In this document: piece by piece, positions 10,201 through 17,955 of the stretch | Numbering within the stretch: position 1 is the stretch's first letter | Layout of the letters: each line of letters opens with the position of its first letter | Assembly: GCA_937928755.1 (NCBI GenBank) | Contig: CALEZI010000172.1 | Span: forward strand, 1-48,457 | Direction: 5' to 3' | Length of the DNA: 48,457 nt | Origin: an uncultured Rhodanobacteraceae bacterium | GTDB lineage: Bacteria > Pseudomonadota > Gammaproteobacteria > Xanthomonadales > SZUA-5 | The notes under the pieces: generated by a model | What the model saw: the letters and a program-made list of their open reading frames with translations, nothing else | Database searches by the model: none | What the model was told of the DNA's origin: nothing | Made by a program: the position numbers and the translations under genes

Positions 10201-10494
10201 ATCGGTTTGCGCCACGCGCTGAGCGCTGCCGGCGCCGGCGAGGTGGTCAGCTCGCTGTGGCCGGTTGGCGATCAAGCCGGCGCCAGCCTGATGACGCGCT
10301 TCCACCGCGAAGTGCATGCAGGCGTCAGCAGCGACCGCGCATTGCAGGTTGCGCAGGTCGGCATGCTGAGCGACCGCGGCGTGCGCGATCGGGTCGTTCG
10401 CGGTGTTGGCGGGCTGATCGCTCAAGGCCGGATTCCAGCCAGAGTGCATCCTTTTTATTGGGCCGGCTTCGTGCTCGACGGCGGACTTGACTGA
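7258..10494 (+). CDS. Secreted TPR-CHAT protein (caspase-like peptidase fold)
   Basis: From ATG 7258 the product is 1,078 residues and begins with a clear signal peptide (MFSLALLLGAATMLANPASA). The middle third is tetratricopeptide repeats, with recurring phrases such as LDEALAQIQQGLAQLERLG and AESYLNEALAIYREGE. The C-terminal third is a CHAT domain. The catalytic pair is present: His in LHFAVHG (about residue 919) and Cys in VSACDLG (about 968), followed by GEGLIGLRHALSAAGAGEVVSSLWPVGD. It is therefore likely an active cysteine peptidase that finds partners through its TPRs. A signal peptide on a TPR-CHAT protein implies work in the periplasm or outside. No gasdermin-like or CRISPR partner is adjacent. 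Starts at 7192 or 7201 would also keep the frame. Confidence 0.85.
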   Translation: MFSLALLLGAATMLANPASACATRVQQVKPGFEAVAAGIRGGDCLRAWRHASGGGPISGPLHLLSLEFDQAPRGDLEIELERAGELRWVGMASGNWGIQSLPALAAEREAALRRWIDAYQAAAPADWPAPEAGQSVATTAALTLLRASTVVTRDASGADAILSDALAADWARSETGVLALLHLARCTQSLQGLLLDRVDEHCRAAERALEDADLPIAALRARLAWISGQRQRGNSDAAAQALTALQADVEASVPNSLLAISLLQERASLLRLQERLDEALAQIQQGLAQLERLGSADRLRLALTSTLGLIQRARGEHDAAETALLAAVAISERIGPDSIQLARDLNNLALIQWDRMNMAQAQATLDRSLDIKRRRGATATDLGATLGNLALIAMPLGRLDAAESYLNEALAIYREGEPTLMLANTLTSAARVAEDRGKRAEAYRIYDEALSIYRRLAPDSSLEAWVHHFKAGALGDDDRLPEALSEAETAVALQRRVSPGGRDLSFGLSRQAELQRDLGQLDAAAASFDEAIALRRKHSPGSQSLAQSVYGAGTVAAARGELDQARQHYCEAVSILEQQRLRWSQTRDDLLELGRGNHDIYRACAVAWLDAGDPQAAFDILEQSRARLLLDSMTGHREQLLSMLPGAVIDAWQSLQRDAASLDSGDLSARQRALQQVAEDQAPVSAALLLARPLPWAELQTQLGADSVILSHLRHQQRFWVVLARRGTAPKFIPVTVAAEEIVARAHRFSQMARTPAGDLDSLDADGRWLYRQLIAPAKSDLRVDDRLLWVPDETLTLLPLGALVAGDGRYLIEMHALRQAASLSASVLADARQRPPATRELLAIADPSAATLSDRSLARWRAVGASGPLPPLPGAIAEARSIVELYGSGASALYGAQATERAVREQAPRARRLHFAVHGLIDPLRPLDSALVLAPGEGGDNDDGLLLASDLLTGPPLAADLVAVSACDLGAGRVYPGEGLIGLRHALSAAGAGEVVSSLWPVGDQAGASLMTRFHREVHAGVSSDRALQVAQVGMLSDRGVRDRVVRGVGGLIAQGRIPARVHPFYWAGFVLDGGLD

Positions 10495-10664
10495 AGTCGG
10501 GCGCGGATCCGCACTACCGGCCGTCCCATCACTGCGCCGCCTGATCGCCCGGTTGTTGCCAGCCGCTCGCCAACGTGGGAGTTTCGGCAAGCTTGAATCA
10601 GCGGTGCATGGCGAGAGTAAGTTTTCGCCACTGCCGCGTTCGTCCGATCGCAGCGAGTGCCCCA

Positions 10665-13031
10665 ATGTCCACGGCGACGAATGTTCCAGGCGGCAGCGGT
10701 TCATCGGCTATCCGCCACATGCTGCGCGAACGCATCGAATTGCTGCTGGGGCAATGGCGTTCGCGCATGGCGGCCGGCTGGGACGACAGCGCGATGGCCG
10801 AGATCGTCACCGCGCTGAACCGGTTGAGCGACGCCGCCGGAAAATTCCAGGTGCAGGCGCCCGCGCTGGCTGCGCGCGATGCCGCGGCCTATCTCGGTTT
10901 CCTGCTGGATGGCGGCATCGACCCCAACCTGGTGCAGCGCGCGCGCCTGCTGCACTACCTCGATCGCCTCGCCGAAGCCTCCGCCGAACTGGCCGAGTTG
11001 CTGCTGCGCGAAGAACTCGAGCGGCCGGCAGTGCTTTACGTACGCGCGGCAGAGCGCGAGATCAGCGGGCTCGAAGCGGCGCTGCGCGAGCAGAAATGGA
11101 AGCCGATCGTGGCCAACGCGGTTGCCGAGGTGCCGACGCTGGTCAAGGGCCGCTCGCTGGTGGCCGTGGTGGTCGATTCCGGCTGGCTCGAACAGCTCGG
11201 CGAAATCGTCGACGCGATCGACCAGAACCGGCGCACCGGTCCAACTCCGCCGCTTCTGGTGATCACCCGGGACGATTCGGTCACCGAACACCTGCTCGGC
11301 ATGACCGGCAGCGCCGATGCCTTCATCGCCAATGTCGATGCCGCCGCGGTGGTGCGCAAGCTTGGCGATCTGCAACAGACCTTGAGCTCGACCGAGCCAC
11401 TGCGTGTACTGATCGTCGACGACGATCGCACCCAGGTGATGTTCTGCGATTCGGTGTTGCGCCGCCGTGGCATCACCACGCGGGTGGCCAATACATCGCG
11501 CGAGGCCTTGAGCCTGGTACCAAGCTTCCGACCCGACCTGATCCTGGTCGATCTCTACATGCCGGAGATCGACGGCATGGCACTGACCGCGCGCATCCGC
11601 GAAATGCCCGGCACTCTGCTGCTGCCGATCGTGTTCATCTCCGGCGAGCAGGACGTCGGCAAACGCGTGCGTGCCATCAACGTCGGCGCCGACGATTTCC
11701 TGACCAAGCCGGTGCGACCGGCGCATCTGCTCGATGTGGTCATCGGTCGCGCCAAACGCGCCCGGGCGCTGCGTCGACAGGTCCTCGGCAGCCCGCAGAA
11801 TTCCGGCAACGGACCGTTGTCGCGCGCGGCGCTGGCCTTGCGCCTGCGCAACCTCAGCGAACGTCCGGCGGCGTTGATCTCGGTTGGCCTGGAGCAGTCC
11901 GAGTCCTTGTCCGGCAAACTGCCTTCGCTGTTGCGCTTCGAAGTCGAACAGGCGCTGGCCGGGCGGATCGCCGCGCGAGTCGGTCCGGGCGACGCCTTCG
12001 CACCGTGGAACGACCTGCACTTCCTGGTATTGGCGGCACGCGGCGACGAAAGCGAGCTGCATCAGCTCGCGCAGAGTTTTCGCAGTGGCATCGATATCCG
12101 TCCGGCCGTGGTATCGAGCGGACAAATCAAGGTCACGGCACGCGTGCAACTGACGGCCGCCGATGAAGATCCGCAGCGCTGGCTCGACCGGGCGCTCGCC
12201 ACTTGGTCGCAACGCACGACGACGTCGGCATCCGCGTCTGGCCAGCGCCAGATCGTCACCGGCCGCATCGACTCGCTGCCGCCAGCGCCGCGCGCGAGCG
12301 ACGCCGTGTTGTATCCACAGCTGGAGTTGTGCCAGGCCGAGTATCAGCCGCTGATTCCCGCCCGCGGTCTGATCGGCGACCAGTGGCACCAGCGCTTGCG
12401 CTTGCGAGCCACGCCCACCCAGACCATCGGCGTGCTGAGATCCGACATCGCGGAAGCCGCGCGCCACGCCGGCACGCTGGCCACGCTGGACCGCATGGCC
12501 TTGAAGCTGGCACTCGACAATGTGCGATTCCACCGCGACAGCGGAAGATCAGTGCGCATCCAGGTCGAAGTCGACCTGGCGACACTGATCGATCCCGGCT
12601 TGCTGCCGTATCTGACCGAACTCATCCGCGCCAACGGGCGCCAGGATCCGGGGTTGACGCTGGAACTGGACACCGACGGCGTGATCGAACGCCAGATGCT
12701 GCTGCGCCCGGTCATCGACAGTCTGCGGCAGATCGGCATCCAGCTGTGCCTGCGCGATTTCGGCATGCAGAAGGAAGCGCCGCGATTGCTGCAGCAGATC
12801 AACGTCGATGCGATCAAGCTGGATACCGATCTGGCGCTGCAACCCACCATCGCTTTCGCCACGATCATGGCGCAAGTCCGCGACAGCGGCGTCCCGATCC
12901 AGGTCGAGGACGTACCCGATCGCGCGGCGATCACCAACCTGTGGGAACTCGGCGCCGACTACATCCAGTGCGACCTGCTGCGACCGCACGGCGCAGACCT
13001 CGATTTCGACTTCCAGGCGCTGGTGGCGTAA
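10665..13031 (+). CDS. Response regulator with degenerate GGDEF and degenerate EAL domains
   Basis: A 788-residue cytosolic protein. A helical N-terminal region of about 240 residues leads to a receiver domain (VLIVDDD...LILVDLYMP...LTKPVRP) with phospho-acceptor near Asp296. It is followed by a GGDEF fold whose signature has decayed to GDAFAPWNDLHFLVL. The C-terminal region has the outline of an EAL domain (EYQPLIPARGLIG, LRDFG, QCDLLRP), but the EAL triplet is missing and the usual DDFG is RDFG. It should neither make nor cut cyclic di-GMP; it may bind the nucleotide or a partner. ATG 10665 is chosen because upstream in-frame sequence has no domain character; 10575 and 10608 are alternatives. 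Confidence 0.8.
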   Translation: MSTATNVPGGSGSSAIRHMLRERIELLLGQWRSRMAAGWDDSAMAEIVTALNRLSDAAGKFQVQAPALAARDAAAYLGFLLDGGIDPNLVQRARLLHYLDRLAEASAELAELLLREELERPAVLYVRAAEREISGLEAALREQKWKPIVANAVAEVPTLVKGRSLVAVVVDSGWLEQLGEIVDAIDQNRRTGPTPPLLVITRDDSVTEHLLGMTGSADAFIANVDAAAVVRKLGDLQQTLSSTEPLRVLIVDDDRTQVMFCDSVLRRRGITTRVANTSREALSLVPSFRPDLILVDLYMPEIDGMALTARIREMPGTLLLPIVFISGEQDVGKRVRAINVGADDFLTKPVRPAHLLDVVIGRAKRARALRRQVLGSPQNSGNGPLSRAALALRLRNLSERPAALISVGLEQSESLSGKLPSLLRFEVEQALAGRIAARVGPGDAFAPWNDLHFLVLAARGDESELHQLAQSFRSGIDIRPAVVSSGQIKVTARVQLTAADEDPQRWLDRALATWSQRTTTSASASGQRQIVTGRIDSLPPAPRASDAVLYPQLELCQAEYQPLIPARGLIGDQWHQRLRLRATPTQTIGVLRSDIAEAARHAGTLATLDRMALKLALDNVRFHRDSGRSVRIQVEVDLATLIDPGLLPYLTELIRANGRQDPGLTLELDTDGVIERQMLLRPVIDSLRQIGIQLCLRDFGMQKEAPRLLQQINVDAIKLDTDLALQPTIAFATIMAQVRDSGVPIQVEDVPDRAAITNLWELGADYIQCDLLRPHGADLDFDFQALVA

Positions 13032-13062
13032 CGGCTGCGCGCTGAATGCGAGGCCCAAGCCG

Positions 13063-13260
13063 GTCGCCCCTGGCGGTGCGCTTGTTCGCGAATCGAACTG
13101 GCGGCGACCATGCGGACTGCCTTTTTGTCCGCAAAGGACGCAAAGAGAGCCAAGAACCAAGGTGTTGATGTTGTGCTGGCTTTGCTTTCCTTTGCGTTCT
13201 TTGCGTCCTTTGCGGACAAATGATCTTCTTTCAGTCACTTGCGGGATGTTTGGCGAGAGT
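13063..13260. repeat. Intergenic repeat, copy A, with a 97-bp inverted-repeat core
   Basis: About 200 bp that recur at 13440-13638 with only scattered mismatches. The core (13124-13220) is bounded by perfect 22-bp inverted arms containing CCGCAAAGGACGCAAAG, so it can fold into one long hairpin. It holds no gene. It resembles a miniature mobile or REP-type element. Confidence 0.8.
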
Positions 13261-13308
13261 CCCGGTCGCCCCTGTCGGTGCGCTTGTTCGCGCAAATAAC
13301 TCACGGAA

Positions 13309-13388
13309 GTAGGTCACGTTGCCTGCGCAGCAGGCTACGTGACGCTGTCCATTGTCACGTAGCCCGCTGCGCAGGCAACGTGACCTAC
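13309..13388. repeat. Pair of inverted 35-nt REP-like palindromes (family 1)
   Basis: Two 35-nt units, 13309-13343 and 13354-13388, in opposite orientation. Each contains the pattern GTAGGTCACGTTGC, a short GC-rich centre, then a GTGAC end. The same unit recurs at 30326-30360, 30375-30409 and 38206-38240. Confidence 0.85.
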
Positions 13389-13439
13389 AAACAAATGCTC
13401 TACAATCAAACGTTTAGAGGATGTTCTGTGAGAGTAGCA

Positions 13440-13638
13440 GTCACCCCTGGCGGTGCGCTTGTTCGCAAATCGAACTGGCGGCGACCATGCGGACTGCCTT
13501 TCTTGTCCGCAAAGGACGCAAAGAGAACCAAGAACCAAGGTGTTGATGTTGTGCTGGCTTTGCTTTCCTTTGCGTTCTTTGCGTCCTTTGCGGAAAAATT
13601 CTCTCTTTCAAATACTTGTGCAATGTTTGGAGAGAGAG
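13440..13638. repeat. Intergenic repeat, copy B
   Basis: Direct repeat of the 13063-13260 element, 377 bp downstream. The inner hairpin arms lie at 13503-13523 and 13577-13594. A short partial copy of its left end (GGTGCGCTTGTTCGC) also occurs near 13278. The whole stretch 13032-13695 appears to be repeats with no gene. Confidence 0.8.
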
Positions 13639-13695
13639 CGACCGTCCATGGCCGGTCGTGCCGTTCGCTGCGAGGACTTCACGGTACTCGCGCTA

Positions 13696-14406
13696 CTACC
13701 AGTCGGTGCGCCCCGGCAGTAGTCCTTGCAGCTCCACATCGGTCAGATTGCGCCACTGGCCGAGCTTGAGGGTACCGAGCTTGATGTTGTCGATGCGCAC
13801 ACGGCGCAGTTCGTTGACGCGATAACCGAAGGCAGCCGCCATCAGGCGAATCTGCCGGTTCAGGCCCTGCGTCAACACGATGCGGAATCCGTACCTGGCA
13901 ATGCGTGCAGTGCGGCAGGGCAGGGTCATCTTGCCGTGGATGATCACGCCCTTCGACATGGCCGCCAGGAACTCCGGCGTGACCGCCTTGTTGACGCCGA
14001 CCAGATATTCCTTTTCGTGATGGTTCTCGGCGCGCAGGATGTCGTTGACGATGTCGCCATTGCTGGTCAGCAGGATCAGGCCTTCCGAGTCCTTGTCCAG
14101 CCTGCCGATCGGGAAAATGCGTTCCTGGTGACCGACGAACTCGACAATGTTGCCGGACACCGACTCCTCGGTGGTGCAGGTGACGCCGACCGGCTTGTTC
14201 AGCGCGATGTAGACATGCTTTCGGCCCTTTTTCTTCGGCCGCTGCTTGAGCAGTGCGTGGTCCACGCGCACCTCGTCGCCGTCGGCCACATCCATGCCGA
14301 GCGTGGCGACTTCGCCATTGATCGTCACCCTGCCCTGCTCGATCAGTTCATCCGCCTCGCGACGTGAGCAGAATCCGGTCTCGCTGATGTGTTTGTTCAG
14401 GCGCAT
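13696..14406 (-). CDS. rluF: 23S rRNA pseudouridine synthase, RluF type
   Basis: A 236-residue RsuA/RluF-family enzyme that isomerises a uridine in 23S rRNA (U2604 by the E. coli RluF). An S4 RNA-binding domain covers about residues 1-60 (LNKHISETGFCSRREADELI). The synthase domain carries the catalytic motif GRLDKDSEGL and the family signature QGLNRQIR. HEKEYLV is also typical. ATG 14406 is chosen because it begins directly at MRLNKHIS; upstream in-frame codons have no family likeness. It lacks the long basic C-terminal tail of E. coli RluF. It stands apart from the next minus-strand gene by about 150 bp. Confidence 0.88.
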   Translation of the reverse strand: MRLNKHISETGFCSRREADELIEQGRVTINGEVATLGMDVADGDEVRVDHALLKQRPKKKGRKHVYIALNKPVGVTCTTEESVSGNIVEFVGHQERIFPIGRLDKDSEGLILLTSNGDIVNDILRAENHHEKEYLVGVNKAVTPEFLAAMSKGVIIHGKMTLPCRTARIARYGFRIVLTQGLNRQIRLMAAAFGYRVNELRRVRIDNIKLGTLKLGQWRNLTDVELQGLLPGRTDW

Positions 14407-14552
14407 GGCGGGGCAGCGGTGAGTAGTAAGTGGTGAATGGTGAGTAAAACCCGGTGATTCCGAGCCCTGCGGTGACCGCTGAAAGCCCGTTTTCCTGCGC
14501 TGCATGGTAGGTCAGGTAGACGCACTGCTGACATCAGAAGCGACGCGCACCG

Positions 14553-15110
14553 CTACGCCAGCTTGTTCCACCCCTCCCAGCCGAGCGCACGCAGCGTTTC
14601 GATGTTGCGGCGATAGATCTCGTCGGTGTCCTCGATGACCTCGATGGCGCGGTCGATGCTCGATTCGCGCAGCAGGTGCAAGGTCGGATAGGGCGAACGG
14701 TTGGTGCAGTTCTCGATCGCGTCGGGCGCGGTATCGGCGAACTGGTAATCGGGATGGAAGCTCGCAACCTGCAGTTCTCCTTCCAGGCCAAGCGCTGTCA
14801 CCGTGGCCTCGGCGATTTCCAGAAAGTCGTTGAAATCGTGGAAATCCTGCATTACGTGCGGATGAATCAGCAGCGTGGTTTCGATGGCGTCGACATCCGC
14901 CGCAGCGAGCACCCCGAGTTCCTCGGCGAGATCGGCGACCAGTTCATCCTCGCTGGTGGCCGCGCTGACCTGCAGGCGCACGCGGCCCTTGATGTAAGGC
15001 GCCCGCGCGAACGGGCAAAGGTTGAGGCCGATCACGGCCTGTTCCATCCAACGGCGGGTGGCGACAACCACCGGATCATCGGGTGCGGATGCGGACACAG
15101 GTACGCCCAT
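14553..15110 (-). CDS. DUF1415 family protein
   Basis: A 185-residue soluble protein with the family landmarks RRWMEQAVIGLNLCPFA near the N-terminus, then HPHVMQDFHDFNDFLE, VASFHPDYQFADT and TNRSPYPTLHLLRE. The function of the family is unknown. The conserved Cys, His and Asp residues in these blocks hint at a metal or redox role, but that is a guess. ATG 15110 is used; a TTG at 15122 is in frame, and neither has a clear Shine-Dalgarno sequence. Confidence 0.85.
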   Translation of the reverse strand: MGVPVSASAPDDPVVVATRRWMEQAVIGLNLCPFARAPYIKGRVRLQVSAATSEDELVADLAEELGVLAAADVDAIETTLLIHPHVMQDFHDFNDFLEIAEATVTALGLEGELQVASFHPDYQFADTAPDAIENCTNRSPYPTLHLLRESSIDRAIEVIEDTDEIYRRNIETLRALGWEGWNKLA

Positions 15111-15182
15111 CAAACTGGTCAAGGATCGCGATTCTGCCGCGTTGGCTGCTGCAATTGGTGCGCTTGTTCGTGCAGCGAAGCA

Positions 15183-15313
15183 GGGAGCGGGTTTACCCCG
15201 CGAGCTCCGTGCCTTTGTGGGAGCGGGTTTACCCCGCGAGCTCCTTGCCTTTACGGGAGCGGGGTTACCCCGCGAGCTCCTTGCCTTTGTGGGAGCGGGT
15301 TTATCCCGCGAAA
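15183..15313. repeat. 36-bp tandem repeat built from a REP-like palindrome (family 2)
   Basis: Almost four units starting at 15183, 15219, 15255 and 15291, so the period is exactly 36 bp. Each unit has GGGAGCGGGTTTACCCCGCG followed by a near-constant spacer. The palindrome resembles Pseudomonas REP sequences. The last unit is truncated and diverged. A related half palindrome lies at 15370-15390. Confidence 0.9.
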
Positions 15314-15464
15314 CCTGTCGCCGAGCAAATCCGCTCCCACATGAAAATCAGAGACCGCGGGTGAGCGCTCGCGACACCAGGTCGCTCCCATGCTGTGCGC
15401 ACCAGGCGTCGCGCGGCCTGTTTGCATTTCGCGCCAGCGCCCGATCGCCCGGAACGGGCGAACT

Positions 15465-16133
15465 TCACCACGGCAGTTGCTCTCCGCGCGCGTGCAGGAA
15501 ACCACCGCTGTGCTCGAGCTCGAGCGCGTTGATGCGTTCGATCAACTGGGCGGCCGCGCTGGCCGCATCGATGTCGCCCAGCCCGCCGGTCATGTCGGTA
15601 CGCACGAAGCCGGGGTGCAGCAAGGCGACGACGATGCCACGCGGCTTGAGATCGATGGCGAGCGACTTGCCGGCGACGTTCAGCGCGCCCTTGGACATCC
15701 GATAGCCATAGTAACCACCGGAACTGTTGTCGCCGATCGAGCCCATGCGACTGGTGATGAATGCGATCTTGCTGCCGCTGCCAAGGTTGGGCAGCAGCGC
15801 CTCGGTGAGCAGCAACGGCGCCAGGGTGTTGGTCTCGAACTGGCAACGCAAGCCTTCCGCAGCTTCGCGCAATCCGCCCAGGCTCTCGCGCTGCAACATG
15901 CCGGCATTGTGGATCAGCACGTCGATGCGACGTTCTCCGACCGTCGCCAGCAGGCGGTCGAGATCGGCCGACCGGGTCAGTTCGATACCCTCGATGCATT
16001 CGGCGGCAGTTGTGGGCAGCATCGCTCCCGGCGCGCGGCACACAGCGATCACCTCATGACCGGCAGCCAGGTATTGGCGCGTCAGCTGCAGGCCGATGCC
16101 ACGGGCGCTACCGGTGATCAGAATTCGCGACAT
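15465..16133 (-). CDS. Short-chain dehydrogenase/reductase
   Basis: A 222-residue NAD(P)-dependent oxidoreductase of the classical SDR fold. It has the cofactor loop TGSARGIG, the structural NAG motif in LIHNAG, the active-site Ser in FITSRMGS and the YxxxK pair in YGYRMSK, followed by HPGFVRTDM. The compact size fits the family. The start at 16133 is fixed by a good site (GAGGAG, seven bases upstream). The substrate is unknown. It sits alone, convergent with nothing and divergent from the DTGSG-repeat gene. Confidence 0.88.
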   Translation of the reverse strand: MSRILITGSARGIGLQLTRQYLAAGHEVIAVCRAPGAMLPTTAAECIEGIELTRSADLDRLLATVGERRIDVLIHNAGMLQRESLGGLREAAEGLRCQFETNTLAPLLLTEALLPNLGSGSKIAFITSRMGSIGDNSSGGYYGYRMSKGALNVAGKSLAIDLKPRGIVVALLHPGFVRTDMTGGLGDIDAASAAAQLIERINALELEHSGGFLHARGEQLPW

Positions 16134-16396
16134 GGCAAATCTCCTCGGCTGCGGGTCGCTGCATCTTCGCACCTGGGCGGTGCTCGGCGTGTGCGTTTGG
16201 CCACGGAGTTCGCAATCGAACACCGAGTGCAGGGCGGTTGGCCGCTCGAAAGTGCCATCTGTTGCCGATTGCCACCAAATCGGCGTGATTTACGCCAGAT
16301 CCAGGGACACGCAAGGGGGTTTTTTCCGTCCCCGACCTTGTGGCACGCTCTTTGCGACAGGGTCTGCACTCGATGACCCAACAAGGAGTTTCCCCA

Positions 16397-17242
16397 ATGC
16401 GTCTTGGACTGACTCGCTGGAGCGTGCTGGCAGTAGCCCTGACCGCCGCAGTCGCTGCCCACGCCGCCGATCTGGTGGTGGCCGCCGGCGCCAATGCCGA
16501 CACCGGCAGCCGTTCGGTGCGGGTGCCGGCTGGCATCGCGGTGGGCGTCATCGACACCGGCAGCGGCGATGTCATCGTCGAGGCCGGCGCGATCACGCGC
16601 GACATCGACACCGGCAGCGGCAGCGTCGAACTCGGCGCCAATGCCAGCAGCGAACGCATCGACACCGGTTCCGGCGGCGTACGCCTGGGCACCGGTGCCC
16701 AGGCCGGCGTCATCGATACCGGCAGCGGCAGCGTGCGGCTGGGCAGCGGCTCGCGCAGCAAAGCCATCGATACCGGCAGCGGCAGCATCAACGGTGCCGA
16801 TCGCGTGCTGATCGACGGCGACATCGATACCGGCAGCGGCTCGATCGAACTCGGCAGCGGTTCAATCGTGCGCGGCAAGGTCGACACCGGCAGCGGCAGC
16901 GTGAATTTCACCGGCGTGGTGGTCGAAGGCCGGATCGATACCGGCAGCGGCAACATCACCCTGGTGGATTGCCAACTGCGCGGCGACCTTATGACCACGC
17001 GCGGTGAGGTCAAGCTGGAAGGCAGTACCAGCGTGGGCGGCGATCTGATCATCCGCAAGTCCAGGTGCTTGGGAATCTGCTGGGGCGAAAACCGACCGAC
17101 GCGGGTGGTGATCGGCGCCGGCGCCACGCTTGCCGGGGACATCGTGAGCGAACGCGAGACCGAACTCTGGGTGCACGAAAGCGCACGCATCGGCAAGGTC
17201 AGCGGCACCCAAGTCAAGCGCTTCAGCGGCGAGCGCCCTTGA
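16397..17242 (+). CDS. Secreted DTGSG-repeat beta-solenoid protein
   Basis: A 281-residue protein with an AAGGAG site eight bases before ATG 16397 and a signal peptide ending near AAHAA. Residues of about 35-215 are a tandem repeat of 18 residues (two units have 19). Eight units start with DTGSG and one degenerate unit with DTGSR; the next turn (MTTRGE) continues the pattern. Regular short beta turns imply a solenoid with a stacked Ser/Thr/Asp face. The C-terminal part (GGDLIIRKSRC, VVIGAGATLAGDI) resembles bactofilin or DUF4097-type beta repeats. It is not RTX: the GGxGxD pattern is absent. The exact function is unknown. Confidence 0.85.
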   Translation: MRLGLTRWSVLAVALTAAVAAHAADLVVAAGANADTGSRSVRVPAGIAVGVIDTGSGDVIVEAGAITRDIDTGSGSVELGANASSERIDTGSGGVRLGTGAQAGVIDTGSGSVRLGSGSRSKAIDTGSGSINGADRVLIDGDIDTGSGSIELGSGSIVRGKVDTGSGSVNFTGVVVEGRIDTGSGNITLVDCQLRGDLMTTRGEVKLEGSTSVGGDLIIRKSRCLGICWGENRPTRVVIGAGATLAGDIVSERETELWVHESARIGKVSGTQVKRFSGERP

Positions 17243-17293
17243 GCCAGGGGTAGCGGCAGACGAGCGCCATGCGATGCGGAGCTTCCCGATGTC

Positions 17294-17299
17294 TACAAT
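17294..17299 (+). promoter_or_regulatory. Candidate -10 element for the TOPRIM gene pair
   Basis: TACAAT stands 33 bases before the ATG at 17332 in otherwise GC-rich sequence. No good -35 box is visible at the right distance. Confidence 0.3.
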
Positions 17300-17331
17300 G
17301 GGCGCCCGTCCGCACTCGCGCATGATCATCG

Positions 17332-17940
17332 ATGGCCAGCCTGAAATCGATGCTGAGCCTGCTCGCGGAGCACGAGGCGCTGCTGCTGGCGCTGCTCGAA
17401 GCAACCGACGGACTCACCTTGAGCGAACTGGCGTTGCGTCTGGCGTCGCGCGGCAGCGACGCCATGCCGACTCAGGGTGCACTGCAGCGGATGCTCGATC
17501 TGGGCATCGTCGAGGAACGACCCGGCGAGTCGGTGTACCTGGAGCTGAGTTTGCCGTTGCGCGGCTTCCTCGGGCATCTGCTGCATTCGCACGAGTTGGT
17601 GACGCCGGAAGCCATCCGTGGTTACGTCAGCGAGATCGACGGCCAGGCTAACGCACTGGTCGATGCCGGTCTGCGCGGCGACGCGCAGGCGGCGGTGCTG
17701 GCGCTGGAGCGCATGGCTGCGGCGATCGAGCGGGTGCGCCACTACGCCAGCGCCAATCACGATGCCATTCTCGAACGGGTGCTGCGCGCCAAGGCCGGCG
17801 CCGACGGTTTCAGCGTGCGCGAGCGCTATCTGCGCATCAATGCGCTGTGGCAGGACTACCTCAGCCCACTGCGCGCGCTGGTGGAGCCCGGCGAATGGGC
17901 GCACGCCAGCTTCGACCGCCTCGGCGATATCCTGCTGTAA
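17332..17940 (+). CDS. Winged-helix-like protein paired with a JetD-like TOPRIM gene
   Basis: A 202-residue soluble protein, mostly helical. Residues of about 14-75 look like a winged helix (LLEATDGLTLSELALRLASRG, then LQRMLDLGIVEERPG). The rest is helical and ends with RERYLRINALWQDYLSPLRALVEPG, which recalls non-SMC subunits of condensin-like complexes such as MukE/MukF or JetA/JetB. That likeness is weak and is my inference. The gene lies directly before the TOPRIM gene, in the same reading frame, separated by one TAA and five codons. The two may be one operon or one gene split by a nonsense change. Confidence 0.7.
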   Translation: MASLKSMLSLLAEHEALLLALLEATDGLTLSELALRLASRGSDAMPTQGALQRMLDLGIVEERPGESVYLELSLPLRGFLGHLLHSHELVTPEAIRGYVSEIDGQANALVDAGLRGDAQAAVLALERMAAAIERVRHYASANHDAILERVLRAKAGADGFSVRERYLRINALWQDYLSPLRALVEPGEWAHASFDRLGDILL

Positions 17941-17955
17941 GCGCGTGAGGCGTTC

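Noticed and set aside
15183..15313. Possible CRISPR array (regular 36-bp spacing)
   Set aside because: The whole 36-bp unit repeats, including the part that would be spacer; there are no unique spacers and no cas genes.
16397..17242. RTX calcium-binding protein
   Set aside because: The repeat is DTGSG every 18 residues, not the GGxGxDxLx nonapeptide, and a normal Sec signal peptide is present.
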